A stretch of DNA of 45,242 nt from Desulfohalobiaceae bacterium S24. GTDB lineage: Bacteria; Desulfobacterota; Desulfovibrionia; Desulfovibrionales; Desulfothermaceae. The notes below the pieces were generated by a model that saw only the letters and a program-made list of their open reading frames with translations, had not been told where the DNA came from and made no database searches. Below, piece after piece: positions 8,743 through 16,932 of this stretch; the first letter of the stretch is position 1; each line of letters opens with the position of its first letter. The stretch is taken from positions 1 through 45,242 of the forward strand of contig JAABTT010000022.1 in assembly GCA_011389765.1 (NCBI GenBank). The letters are read 5' to 3'. Made by a program: the position numbers and the translations under genes.

Positions 8743-8830
8743 CGGAACCGGAGCGCTGGTTTTGAATTTGCGATTTTGGACTTATCAGAAAAAAAATTGC
8801 ATTTTCCAAAAAATCAAAGCGCCGGTTCCG
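8743..8830 (+). other. Long-range inverted repeat between binding-protein and permease genes
   Basis: CGGAACCGG (8743-8751) and CCGGTTCCG (8822-8830) are exact complements, with AGCGC/GCGCT extending the match after one unpaired base. The loop is about 70 AT-rich bases. No T-run follows. It may protect the message for the binding protein; a role is only inferred. Confidence 0.4.
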
Positions 8831-8906
8831 GCCTGCAAAGAACCCGTGCTTCCGGCTGACTGTTTTCTTTGTCTTTAAAATCCAATCCGCTACACTTGGT
8901 GCCCTC

Positions 8907-9824
8907 ATGCTGATTTATTTTTGCAAACGACTGGGCCTGGCTGTCCTGGTGACCATCGCAGTCTCCATGATCAGCTTCATGATGATCAGAGTATCCGGCG
9001 ATCCGGCCATTGCCCTGGCCGGTGAGGCCGCCACCTCGGAAGAGATCGAATTCGTCCGGGAGCAATACGGATTTGACCGTCCTCTGATCGTCCAATACCT
9101 GGAATGGGCCTCCCGGGCCATTCGCGGCGATTTGGGGGAATCTCCCTACATGAATCTTCCGGTCACCGAAATGATCGGCAACCGTATCGGGGTGACCATG
9201 ACCCTCGGTATCTGCGCCTTGTCCTTTGCCGTGCTTTTGTCCGTCCCCCTGGGAGTGCTGGCCGCGATTCGCCCCAACACCTGGATCGACCGGCTGGCCC
9301 TGACCATTTCCGTCATCGGTCAGGCCATGCCTTCTTTCTGGTTCGGCCTGATCATGATCATTGTTCTGGGGGTGAAATTTCGCCTGCTTCCAATCTCCGG
9401 CGCGGAGACCCCGGCCCATTTTATCATGCCGACAATTGCCCTGGGCTATTACGCCACCCCGGCCATTATGCGCCTGGTACGCTCCGGGATGCTGGAAGTT
9501 CTTGCCTCGGATCATATCCGGACCGCCAAGGCCAAGGGCCTGCGCTGGGGAAAAATCCTGTACAAACATGCTCTGCGCAACGCCATCATCCCGGTGGTGG
9601 CTGTCCTGGCGGTTCAGCTGGGGTTTATGCTCGGAGGCTCCATCGTCATTGAAACCGTCTTTGCCCTGCACGGCATCGGCCATTTGGCCTGGGTGTCCAT
9701 CGGGCGTTCCGACCTGCCGGTGGTTCAGGCCATCGTCCTGCTTTTATCCATTATTTATGTTGTATTGACCTTTTTGAGTGATATGCTCAATGCCTTTCTG
9801 GACCCTCGAATACGAGTCAAATAA
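8907..9824 (+). CDS. ABC transporter permease, DppB/OppB family
   Basis: A 305-residue inner-membrane permease. It begins with the usual first helix (MLIYFCKRLGLAVLVTIAVS), followed by the long periplasmic loop with RVSGDPAIALAGEAATSEEI and FVREQYGFDRPLIVQYLEW. The EAA cytoplasmic loop that contacts the ATPase is DHIRTAKAKGLRWGKILYKH, and the protein ends DMLNAFLDPRIRVK as family members do. It pairs with the second permease to form the channel. The ATG at 8907 lacks a good Shine-Dalgarno sequence, but the first helix begins immediately so the start fits. Confidence 0.9.
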   Translation: MLIYFCKRLGLAVLVTIAVSMISFMMIRVSGDPAIALAGEAATSEEIEFVREQYGFDRPLIVQYLEWASRAIRGDLGESPYMNLPVTEMIGNRIGVTMTLGICALSFAVLLSVPLGVLAAIRPNTWIDRLALTISVIGQAMPSFWFGLIMIIVLGVKFRLLPISGAETPAHFIMPTIALGYYATPAIMRLVRSGMLEVLASDHIRTAKAKGLRWGKILYKHALRNAIIPVVAVLAVQLGFMLGGSIVIETVFALHGIGHLAWVSIGRSDLPVVQAIVLLLSIIYVVLTFLSDMLNAFLDPRIRVK

Positions 9825-9835
9825 TATACCAGAAG

Positions 9836-9853
9836 TTGGCATAAATTGTGCTT
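9836..9853 (+). promoter_or_regulatory. Possible sigma-54 -24/-12 element within the dpp operon
   Basis: TTGGCATAAATTGTGCTT has GG and GC dinucleotides 10 bp apart, the spacing required by sigma-54, and matches five of six bases of the -24 box and three of four of the -12 box. It lies in the 120-bp AT-rich gap between the two permease genes. No enhancer-binding protein is in the window, and a chance match is quite possible. Confidence 0.25.
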
Positions 9854-9944
9854 TGTATGAACCATTAAGTATATTCAATAAGGCTCTTGTATGTTAGAAG
9901 CTTCGTTCAATTTATGACAACCGAAAGTATATTTGGAAAAAAAT

Positions 9945-10856
9945 ATGACTGATCAAGCTCAATCATTTGACAAAGGCCTGGGACTGGAGGTTGTTTTTCC
10001 TTCCCCCGGCCGGATCATGCGCCGCAGAATGCTCAAGAGCAAGGGATTCCTCCTGGGACTCACCATGTTCACCCTGGTCGTGCTCATGGCGCTTTTGGCT
10101 CCGCTTATTTCACCGCATGATCCCTATGATCAAGATCTTTCCCAGCGTCTGATCACCCCGGTCTGGACGGAACAGGGGTCCTGGGAATATCCTCTGGGAA
10201 CGGATTATCTCGGTCGGGACAATCTGAGCCGTGTTTTTTACGGGGCCAGGATCTCCCTGCTTATCGGCTTTTCCTGCATGCTCATCGCCGCAGGCATCGG
10301 AACGAGCCTCGGTTTGCTGGCCGGCTATTTCGGGGGCATCGTGGATATGGTGGTCAGCTTTATGATCACGGTCCGCCTGGCCCTGCCCGCGGTCTTAGTG
10401 GCTGTGGCCGTGGTGGCCCTCATCGGGGGGTCTATGGACGTGGTCATTGTGGTCCTGGGCTGTCTGGTCTGGGACCGATTCATTGTCGTCGTCCGGGCCA
10501 ATGTGCAGCAGATCAAATCCATGGATTATGTCCCGGCGGCCAAGGCAGCCGGCTGTTCAGTGTTCTGGATCCTGATGCGGGAAATCATGCCCAATCTCAT
10601 GAACAATCTGGTGGTCATCGCCACTCTGGAAATCGGACGGGTGATTCTTCTGGAAGCGGCCCTGTCCTTTCTGGGTATGGGAGTCCAACCTCCAATGCCC
10701 TCCTGGGGCTTGATGATCGCCGAAGGCAAGGAATTCATGCTCTTTGAACCCTATCTGGTCATGATCCCCGGAGTGGCCCTGTTTATCCTGATTCTGGGGA
10801 TGAATCTCCTGGGAGACGGCCTGCGCGACGTGACTTCGCCGGAGGGGGGCGCATGA
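9945..10856 (+). CDS. ABC transporter permease, DppC/OppC family
   Basis: A 303-residue inner-membrane permease. The N-terminus is cytoplasmic, with RIMRRRMLKSKGFLLG before the first helix, as in DppC proteins. LISPHDPYDQDL and YPLGTDYLGRDNLSRV are characteristic of this subunit; the EAA loop reads MDYVPAAKAAGCSVFWILMR and the end is NLLGDGLRDVTSPE. I chose ATG at 9945; a TTG twelve bases earlier is in frame but unneeded. There is no strong Shine-Dalgarno sequence. The stop overlaps the next start (ATGA), so the ATPase genes are translationally coupled. Confidence 0.9.
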   Translation: MTDQAQSFDKGLGLEVVFPSPGRIMRRRMLKSKGFLLGLTMFTLVVLMALLAPLISPHDPYDQDLSQRLITPVWTEQGSWEYPLGTDYLGRDNLSRVFYGARISLLIGFSCMLIAAGIGTSLGLLAGYFGGIVDMVVSFMITVRLALPAVLVAVAVVALIGGSMDVVIVVLGCLVWDRFIVVVRANVQQIKSMDYVPAAKAAGCSVFWILMREIMPNLMNNLVVIATLEIGRVILLEAALSFLGMGVQPPMPSWGLMIAEGKEFMLFEPYLVMIPGVALFILILGMNLLGDGLRDVTSPEGGA

Positions 10857-11839
10857 AACATCTCCTTGAAGTCAAGCATCTGTTTGTGGATCTCCCCCTG
10901 CCGGCCGGCATGCTGCATGCGGTCCGGGATGTGAGCTTTCATCTGGACATGGGGGAGACCCTGAGCCTGGTTGGCGAATCCGGCTGCGGCAAATCCATCA
11001 CCGCCCTGGCCCTGATGAACATTCTTCCTCCCAAAGCCATCCGCCGGGCTGAGATCCTGCGCTTTGAGGACACCGACCTGCTGCGCCTGCCTGATGAGCA
11101 GATGGCTCAGCTGCGGGGCGCCAAGATGGCCATGATCTTTCAGGAACCCATGACCTCGCTGGACCCCTGCTACACCATCGGCAACCAACTGGAAGAAGCC
11201 ATCCTGGAACACAAGGGAATCAGCAGGCACCAGGCCAGAGAACGGGCGGTCTATCTTCTGGATAAAGTAGGCATCACCGGCGCCGACTCCAGGCTCAAAC
11301 AATATCCTCATCAGCTCTCCGGAGGCCTCAGGCAGCGGATCATGATCGCCATGGGACTGATGTGCGGCCCCAGCGTGATCATCGCCGACGAACCCACCAC
11401 GGCTCTGGATGTGACCATTCAGGCCCAGATCCTTGAGCTCCTGGCTTCCCTGCAGCGGGAATTCAACATGGGCATGATCCTGATCACCCATGATCTTGGA
11501 GTTGTAGCCCGGGTGGCCGACCGCCTGGCCATCATGTACTGCGGACAGGTGGTGGAAACCGGCTACACCGCGGATGTCTTCGCCAATCCCCTGCATCCCT
11601 ATACCCGGGGACTTCTGGATTGCATCCCGGTGCCCGGCAAAACCAAACCGGGCGACAAGTTGGGCTCCATTGCCGGCATCGTCCCCACCCCCATCGGCGA
11701 TCTCTTTGGGTGTTCCTTCCGCAATCGCTGCCCCCAGGCCGGAGCTGACTGCGTCCAAAACGTCGATCTTTTGGAATTGTCTCCGGGCCGGGCCTTTCGC
11801 TGCCTGGACCGTCCGGAAGGGCTGGAGGTTAGCTCATGA
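10853..11839 (+). CDS. ABC transporter ATP-binding protein, DppD/OppD family
   Basis: A 328-residue ATPase. Walker A is GESGCGKS (about 42-49), the signature is LSGGLRQRI (about 152-160), Walker B is VIIADEPTT (about 175-183) and the switch His follows in LITHDLGVVARVADR. The C-terminal oligopeptide extension has CSFRNRCPQAGADC with cysteines near 281-301 that in this family can hold an Fe-S cluster. It powers import with the next gene product. A G-rich ribosome binding site lies within the end of the permease gene, and the ATGA overlaps on both sides show one tight operon. Confidence 0.92.
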   Translation: MKHLLEVKHLFVDLPLPAGMLHAVRDVSFHLDMGETLSLVGESGCGKSITALALMNILPPKAIRRAEILRFEDTDLLRLPDEQMAQLRGAKMAMIFQEPMTSLDPCYTIGNQLEEAILEHKGISRHQARERAVYLLDKVGITGADSRLKQYPHQLSGGLRQRIMIAMGLMCGPSVIIADEPTTALDVTIQAQILELLASLQREFNMGMILITHDLGVVARVADRLAIMYCGQVVETGYTADVFANPLHPYTRGLLDCIPVPGKTKPGDKLGSIAGIVPTPIGDLFGCSFRNRCPQAGADCVQNVDLLELSPGRAFRCLDRPEGLEVSS

Positions 11840-12816
11840 TACAAACCGCCTTGCAAACTGAACAAATCACCAAGACCTATATGGTCAGTGGCGGGGCCTT
11901 TCGAGCCAAACGCCCCCTGCGCGCCGTAAACGGCGTCAGTCTAAAAGTGCCCACGGGCTCGGTCTTGGGCCTGGTGGGCGAGTCCGGCTGCGGCAAAACA
12001 ACCGTGGCCAAGATGCTCCTTGGACTGGAAAAATGCACTTCAGGCGATATCCGTATTGCTGACGCCAGCCTGAAAAGCCTGAGCTCCAAACAGGTGGCCA
12101 GGTATGTCCAGCCCATATTCCAGGACCCATTCTCCTCCCTCAATCCCCGGAAACGCATCAGGAAGATCATTTCCCTGCCCCTCAGGGCTCTGGGCATCGG
12201 GACCCCGGCAGAGTGGGACAAAAAAGTCGATGAAATCATGGAAGTCGTCGGCCTGCCCTCCCGGCTCAAGGACAATTACCCCAACCAGCTCTCCGGAGGC
12301 CAGCGGCAACGGGTGGCTGTAGCCCGGGCCCTGATCATGCGTCCCGAAGTGGTACTTTGCGACGAACCGACCTCGGCTTTGGATGTTTCGGTTCAGGCTC
12401 AAATTTTGAATCTGCTCATTGATCTGCAGACCGAATTCAATCTAACCTATGTGGTCATCAGCCATGACCTGGCTGTGGTGGAGCATATCGCCACCCGGGT
12501 CGCAGTCATGTATCTGGGCCGGGTGGTGGAAGAAGCGGCCACGGCTGAACTGTTTCACAACCCCCGGCACCCCTATACCCAGGCCCTGCTGAAATCCATC
12601 CTGTCTCCGGATCCCGGTCTTGGCCTGCCCCGGACCCATCTGGGCATCGCCTATCCCAATCCCATAGATCCGCCTTCAGGATGCACCTTTCATCCCCGCT
12701 GCCCCCTGGCGGACGAAACCTGCACCCAACAGGAACCCCAGCCGGAACGGGAGCAGGATCATCTGGTGGCCTGTTTCAAACCGAGCCCTTCCAAGGAGAA
12801 AACCCATGACGCGTGA
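11836..12816 (+). CDS. ABC transporter ATP-binding protein, DppF/OppF family
   Basis: A 326-residue second ATPase of the importer. Walker A GESGCGKT (about 48-55), signature [15 protein letters not shown] (about 152-166), Walker [13 protein letters not shown] (about 172-183) and [13 protein letters not shown] are intact. The C-terminal segment [11 protein letters not shown] carries the conserved cysteines of this subfamily. GGAGG seven bases before the ATG supports the start, which overlaps the upstream stop. Its own stop overlaps the M20 peptidase start by 11 bases. Confidence 0.92.
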   Translation: MIQTALQTEQITKTYMVSGGAFRAKRPLRAVNGVSLKVPTGSVLGLVGESGCGKTTVAKMLLGLEKCTSGDIRIADASLKSLSSKQVARYVQPIFQDPFSSLNPRKRIRKIISLPLRALGIGTPAEWDKKVDEIMEVVGLPSRLKDNYPNQLSGGQRQRVAVARALIMRPEVVLCDEPTSALDVSVQAQILNLLIDLQTEFNLTYVVISHDLAVVEHIATRVAVMYLGRVVEEAATAELFHNPRHPYTQALLKSILSPDPGLGLPRTHLGIAYPNPIDPPSGCTFHPRCPLADETCTQQEPQPEREQDHLVACFKPSPSKEKTHDA

Positions 12817-14185
12817 AGAATGTCTGAACAGCGCTGCTGATTTTTTTGATTCCGGCGGATTCGCCGATCTGCTGGCCGAGCGGGTGCAGCACCCCACGGA
12901 GAGTCAGAATCCGGATAGAGTCCAAGAACTCCGGGCCTATTTAACGGAATCCATCCAGCCCTATCTGGAAGAACTCGGATTTTCCTGCCGCATTGTTGAA
13001 AATCCGGAGGAACCAAGGGCCCCGTTTCTCATCGGCCAACGAATAGAAGATCCTGATCTGCTGACTGTTTTGACCTACGGGCACGGGGATACCGTCCTGG
13101 CCATGGATGAACGCTGGCAGGACGGGCTGGAGCCCTGGCGGCTGCAGCAATTTGAAGAACGCTGGTACGGCCGGGGCGTTGCGGACAACAAAGGGCAGCA
13201 TGCCATCAACCTGTCGGCTCTGGCCACTTTGATCAAAGTCAGAGGACGGCTCGGCTTCAATTGCAAAGTCATCCTGGAAATGGGCGAAGAAATCGGATCG
13301 CCCGGCCTGCATGCAGTCTGCGCCCAGGAAAAAGAAGCCCTGGCGGCCGACGTCTTCATCGCCTCTGACGGCCCGCGGGTCGATCCGGATATACCGACCC
13401 TGTTCGGCGGCAGCCGCGGCGTGTTCAATTTCGACATGCGCCTCGATCTCCGGGAGGGCGAACATCATTCCGGAAATTGGGGCGGCCTTCTGGCCAATCC
13501 GGGGATTATTCTGGCCAATGCCATCGCCAGCCTGATTGATGCCCAGGGAACCATTCTCCTGCCGGAACTCAAGCCGACCACGATTCCTGAAGGCGTACGG
13601 GAAGCCCTGCGGGAAATCCGTCTGGCCGCAGAAAAACAGGCGGACCCGGACTGGGGCGAGCCCGGACTCTCAGCCGCAGAACAGGTCATCGCCTGGAACA
13701 GTCTGGATATTTTGGCCTTGGAATGCGGCCATCCGGAGGCCCCGGTGCACGCTATTCCCGCCCGGGCCTGGGCTCGCTGCCACATCCGCTTTGTGGCGGA
13801 TACAAATCCGGATATGTTTCTGCCGGCCATTCGGAAGCATCTGGATGCACACGGATTCTCGCAAATAGAGCTCGAGGGCCATCCTTTGAGTTACGGGACG
13901 GCCACCCGGATGCTGCCCGATAACCCCTGGGTGCAGTGGGCGATCCGGTCGGTGCAGCAAACAACCGGTAAAGCACCTGCTTTCATGCCCAATCTGGGCG
14001 GCACCCTGCCCAACGATGCCTTCAGCCATATCCTGGGACTGCCCACCATCTGGTTCCCGCATTCCTACGGCGGCTGTTCCCAGCATGCACCAGATGAACA
14101 TATCCTGCCCGCGCTCACCAGGGAAAGCCTGCTCATGATGACCGGCCTGTTTTGGGACCTGGCGGAAGCACCGCCGAAACCTTAG
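12806..14185 (+). CDS. M20-family metallopeptidase/deacylase
   Basis: A 459-residue zinc-dependent hydrolase of the ArgE/DapE/carnosinase type. Metal-site motifs are intact: YGHGDTV with His93, GRGVADNKGQ with Asp127, the catalytic pair Glu161-Glu162 in EMGEEIGSPG, and a late HSYGGCSQHAPDEH. The dimerisation domain lies roughly between 210 and 340. It has no signal peptide, so it should act in the cytoplasm on whatever the preceding ABC importer brings in: a dipeptide, an N-acyl amino acid or a similar amide. AAGGAG is seven bases before the ATG and the gene overlaps the DppF-type gene. This is the last gene of the operon; an intergenic repeat begins four bases after its stop. Confidence 0.88.
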   Translation: MTREECLNSAADFFDSGGFADLLAERVQHPTESQNPDRVQELRAYLTESIQPYLEELGFSCRIVENPEEPRAPFLIGQRIEDPDLLTVLTYGHGDTVLAMDERWQDGLEPWRLQQFEERWYGRGVADNKGQHAINLSALATLIKVRGRLGFNCKVILEMGEEIGSPGLHAVCAQEKEALAADVFIASDGPRVDPDIPTLFGGSRGVFNFDMRLDLREGEHHSGNWGGLLANPGIILANAIASLIDAQGTILLPELKPTTIPEGVREALREIRLAAEKQADPDWGEPGLSAAEQVIAWNSLDILALECGHPEAPVHAIPARAWARCHIRFVADTNPDMFLPAIRKHLDAHGFSQIELEGHPLSYGTATRMLPDNPWVQWAIRSVQQTTGKAPAFMPNLGGTLPNDAFSHILGLPTIWFPHSYGGCSQHAPDEHILPALTRESLLMMTGLFWDLAEAPPKP

Positions 14186-14188
14186 TGC

Positions 14189-14416
14189 CTTATCGGTTCA
14201 TCGCTGTCATAGAAAACAAGAAAATGTGTTGCTCCGATGCAGTTGAAGTCCTTGTTGGATATGGTTCACGGTTCCAGGTTCACGGTTCACGGTTTGAAGA
14301 GGAAGATATTCGGAAGATACATTCTGGGTCGTTTGAAAAACTGTTTTTTTTTCTTAACCGTGAACTGTGAACCGTGAACCTGGAACCTTTGGGTTGCGGG
14401 CGGAGCCAGCTTTGGT
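14189..14416 (+). repeat. Intergenic repeat, copy 1 (about 228 bp), inverted relative to copy 2
   Basis: This stretch is almost identical, on the opposite strand, to 23261-23519, with about eight single-base differences and one 32-bp insertion in the other copy. It starts four bases after the TAG of the peptidase gene. Inside are tandem GGTTCACGGTTC-type units (14263-14294) and their inverse (14356-14387); 21 bases at 14270-14290 are perfectly complementary to 14367-14387, so the centre can form a long hairpin. A 9-base T run lies at 14344-14352. It contains no transposase. A short reading frame runs through both copies but I do not consider it a gene. Confidence 0.9.
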
Positions 14417-14439
14417 ACTTTAGCACTTTCGAGTTTCGA

Positions 14440-15963
14440 ATGCAGATTTTGACCCCGCTCTTGCTGGACAGCCTGAAACACAATGCCTCTCAACCGGCGA
14501 TCAGTTTCTTTCGCAAAGGCCGCAGGGAAACCGAGCTCAGCTTTCAGGAACTGGATCTGGAATCAGAGCGCCTGGCTGCGTCCTTTGCCGATCAAGGCGT
14601 CTCCCGGGGAGACCGGGTCTTTTTCAACCTCGACAAATCCCTGTTCTTTGTGACGGCCTATCTGGCCGTGCTCAGACTCGGGGCCATTGCCGTGCCCTGC
14701 AATCCGGAATTCACCCGCTCGGAAAAGGCCTATCTCGTCGAAGATGCCGCCCCGAAGCTGATCATAAGCCGGGAGAAGGACCGGGACGTTTTCCAGGAAA
14801 TCGCACCCGGGTCGGATCTGATGACCGTGGATGAAAGCAGGCCGTATCAGGAACTGCCGGAGATTCAAAACCCGGCTTTCCCTCGAAAAATCGAGCCTGC
14901 GCATCATCCTGACGATCCGGCCCTGATCATCTACACCTCGGGCACCACCGGCCCTCCCAAAGGGGCGGTCCTGACCCAGTCCAATCTGGCCCATGACGCC
15001 CTGAACGTGATCAAAATCTGGGAGATCGGCACCGAGGATCGGCTCCTGCACGCCCTGCCCCTGTTTCATGTGCACGGCCTGTGCTTTGCTCTGACCACCT
15101 GCCTGCTGAACGGCGCCTCCATCGCCATGCTGGACCGCTTCCAGGCGGATGAAGTCCTGACCTTTCTCCTCTCCAAGGATTCTCCCTGCACCCTGTTCAT
15201 GGGGGTCCCGACCATGTATACCAAACTCCTGGACAGCCTGGAGCATGGACCGGAGGCCTTTGAACATATCAGGTTGTGGACGTCCGGCTCCGCCCCGCTC
15301 AAATCGGCCGAGTTTGAACGTATCCGCAAATTTTTGGGCAAAGCCCCGGTGGAACGGGAAGGCATGTCCGAGACCGGAATGAACTTCTCCAATCCCCTGC
15401 ACGGCCTCAAAAAACCGGGCTCCATCGGCCTCCCCCTGCCGGGTCTGCAGGTACGCATTATCGACCCTGAAACGGGCGCCGACCTGCAAACCGGACAGGT
15501 CGGAGAAATCTGGCTCAAAGGTCCCTCCATCAGCCCGGGCTATTGGAACAAGCCTTCAGAAACCGCTGCGGCATTTCATAATGGCTGGTTCAAAACCGGC
15601 GACCTGGGAAAACAAGATGAAGACGGCTATTATTATTTAACAGACCGCTTGAAGCACATCATCATCTCCGGCGGGGAAAACATCTCGCCCAAAGAAATCG
15701 AAAACCGTTTGAATCAGCTAAAGGCTGTTTTTGAGTCGGCTGTTTTCGGAATCCCGGACGATACCTTCGGGGAGAAGGTCGCGGCCGCCGTGGTGCCTCA
15801 TCCCGGGGCAACTATCCAGACCGACGAGCTTCAAGCCTACTGCCGGGAACACCTGCACAAGTGGAAGTGCCCGAAACAATTTTTCATCCTGGATCAGCTG
15901 CCCAGAAATAGCATGGGCAAAATTTTGAAGCATGAATTGCAGCGCATCGCCGAAGGTTCGTGA
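14440..15963 (+). CDS. AMP-forming acyl-CoA synthetase, malonyl-CoA synthetase (MatB)-like
   Basis: A protein of about 507 residues of the ANL superfamily. The P-loop is YTSGTTGPPKGAVL (about 165-178). LFHVHGL, GVPTMYTKLLDSLEHGP, then IRLWTSGSAPL and EGMSETGMNFSNPLHGLKKPG match the malonyl/methylmalonyl-CoA synthetase subgroup. FKTGDLGKQDEDGYYYLTDR and ISGGENISPKEIE follow, and the catalytic Lys is in NSMGKILK near the end. The reaction would be carboxylate + ATP + CoA to acyl-CoA; a malonate-type substrate is inferred from motif likeness. The frame stays open upstream into the repeat, but ATG at 14440 yields the natural N-terminus (MQILTPLLLDSL). No clear Shine-Dalgarno sequence is seen, so the start is uncertain. 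Confidence 0.8.
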   Translation: MQILTPLLLDSLKHNASQPAISFFRKGRRETELSFQELDLESERLAASFADQGVSRGDRVFFNLDKSLFFVTAYLAVLRLGAIAVPCNPEFTRSEKAYLVEDAAPKLIISREKDRDVFQEIAPGSDLMTVDESRPYQELPEIQNPAFPRKIEPAHHPDDPALIIYTSGTTGPPKGAVLTQSNLAHDALNVIKIWEIGTEDRLLHALPLFHVHGLCFALTTCLLNGASIAMLDRFQADEVLTFLLSKDSPCTLFMGVPTMYTKLLDSLEHGPEAFEHIRLWTSGSAPLKSAEFERIRKFLGKAPVEREGMSETGMNFSNPLHGLKKPGSIGLPLPGLQVRIIDPETGADLQTGQVGEIWLKGPSISPGYWNKPSETAAAFHNGWFKTGDLGKQDEDGYYYLTDRLKHIIISGGENISPKEIENRLNQLKAVFESAVFGIPDDTFGEKVAAAVVPHPGATIQTDELQAYCREHLHKWKCPKQFFILDQLPRNSMGKILKHELQRIAEGS

Positions 15964-16004
15964 CTTGCCGGTTCATCTCTGCATTCTTTTCTTGCCAATT
16001 TCCA

Positions 16005-16649
16005 ATGTCAATTTCTTTCACTATGACTTCGCTCCTCATCACCCAAATCCTCTCCGGTTCCACGCTGGGCCTGTTCGCCGGCCTGGCCCCCGGTCCGATG
16101 CTGGCCCTGGTCCTGGCCCAGACGGTGCAATACAGCGCCGGTGAAGGCATCAAGGTGGCCACGGCCCCATTGATCACCGATCCCCCCATCATCGCCCTGG
16201 CCTGCATCTTTTTCCTGCAGGTGGCCGACATCCAGCCTTTCCTGGCTGTTCTCTCCTGTATCGGGGCCGCCTATCTCGGCTATCTCGGTCTGGAGGCCAT
16301 GCGGATCACAGACGCGGATCTGGATATTCCACAGCAAAAGCCCAAATCCCTGCAAAAAGGCATCCTGACCAATTTTCTCAATCCCCATCCCTATCTGTTC
16401 TGGTTCAGTGTTGGCGTTCCCCTCCTCTTCTCGTCCGATACCAACACGGCCCTTGGTGCAGCCATTTTTCTCGGCTGCTTTTATCTGTTCCTGGTGGGAA
16501 GCAAAATGGCCCTGGCACTGCTTGTGGACAGAGGCAAGACGTTGATTCAGACCAGAATCTATCCCTGGATCATGCGGGGTCTGGGCATCGCCCTCTGGAT
16601 CTTTGGAGTCCTTTTCCTGCTGAAGGGACTGCGCATGCTTTTTCTGTAA
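16005..16649 (+). CDS. LysE-family amino acid/metabolite exporter
   Basis: A membrane protein of about 214 residues with five to six hydrophobic segments. GLFAGLAPGPMLALVLAQT near the N-terminus, a tract with ATAPLITDPPIIALACIF, and LTNFLNPHPYLFWFSVG in the middle are LysE/RhtB hallmarks. It would export an amino acid or another small metabolite. The start is uncertain: GTG at 15960 overlaps the ligase stop and has GAAGG just upstream, while ATG at 16005 or 16023 gives the usual short N-terminus. I list 16005. It lies directly behind the CoA ligase gene and is likely co-transcribed with it. Confidence 0.8.
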   Translation: MSISFTMTSLLITQILSGSTLGLFAGLAPGPMLALVLAQTVQYSAGEGIKVATAPLITDPPIIALACIFFLQVADIQPFLAVLSCIGAAYLGYLGLEAMRITDADLDIPQQKPKSLQKGILTNFLNPHPYLFWFSVGVPLLFSSDTNTALGAAIFLGCFYLFLVGSKMALALLVDRGKTLIQTRIYPWIMRGLGIALWIFGVLFLLKGLRMLFL

Positions 16650-16681
16650 TCTCGCTTTCAATTGAAATTTCATGCGAGGAC

Positions 16682-16882
16682 ATGATGAACAGAATGCCGT
16701 CACGCGATTTCTTCAGGGACAAACGGGTTCTCGACCCTGAGGCCGTGGCCATCCAGTGCATTGGCGCCAAACCGGGCGAAAAGCTTGCCGAAGAACTCAT
16801 GACTGACAACGATCTCTTGAAAGAGGACCCCGATCCAGTGTTCAGACCGAAACAGCGGTACTGGGGGGATGAAAAGACATGA
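16682..16882 (+). pseudogene. 66-codon frame resembling the C-terminal tail of a CapD/PseB-type nucleotide-sugar dehydratase
   Basis: The short product contains AIQCIGAKPGEKLAEELMTD, which resembles the conserved C-terminal RPGEKLxEEL element of UDP-GlcNAc 4,6-dehydratases and epimerases. Nothing of the Rossmann domain is present upstream, where the LysE gene ends 33 bases earlier. GAGGA precedes the tandem ATG codons, so it could still be translated as a small protein. I favour a remnant of a deleted surface-polysaccharide gene, with moderate to low confidence. Confidence 0.45.
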
Positions 16883-16932
16883 ATGCTCAGAACCCGGAGC
16901 CTTGGAGGGTCACCTTTTGACCGGCATGGCCT

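Noticed and set aside
14152-14370. Small frame with a VIENKKMCCS sequence, found in both copies of the large repeat
   Set aside because: The two copies share it simply because the DNA is nearly identical; it begins inside the peptidase gene in one copy and has no ribosome binding site.
14263-14387. CRISPR-like look of repeated GTTCACGG units
   Set aside because: Units are 7-12 bases, lack unique spacers of regular size, and appear in both orientations; no cas genes are present.
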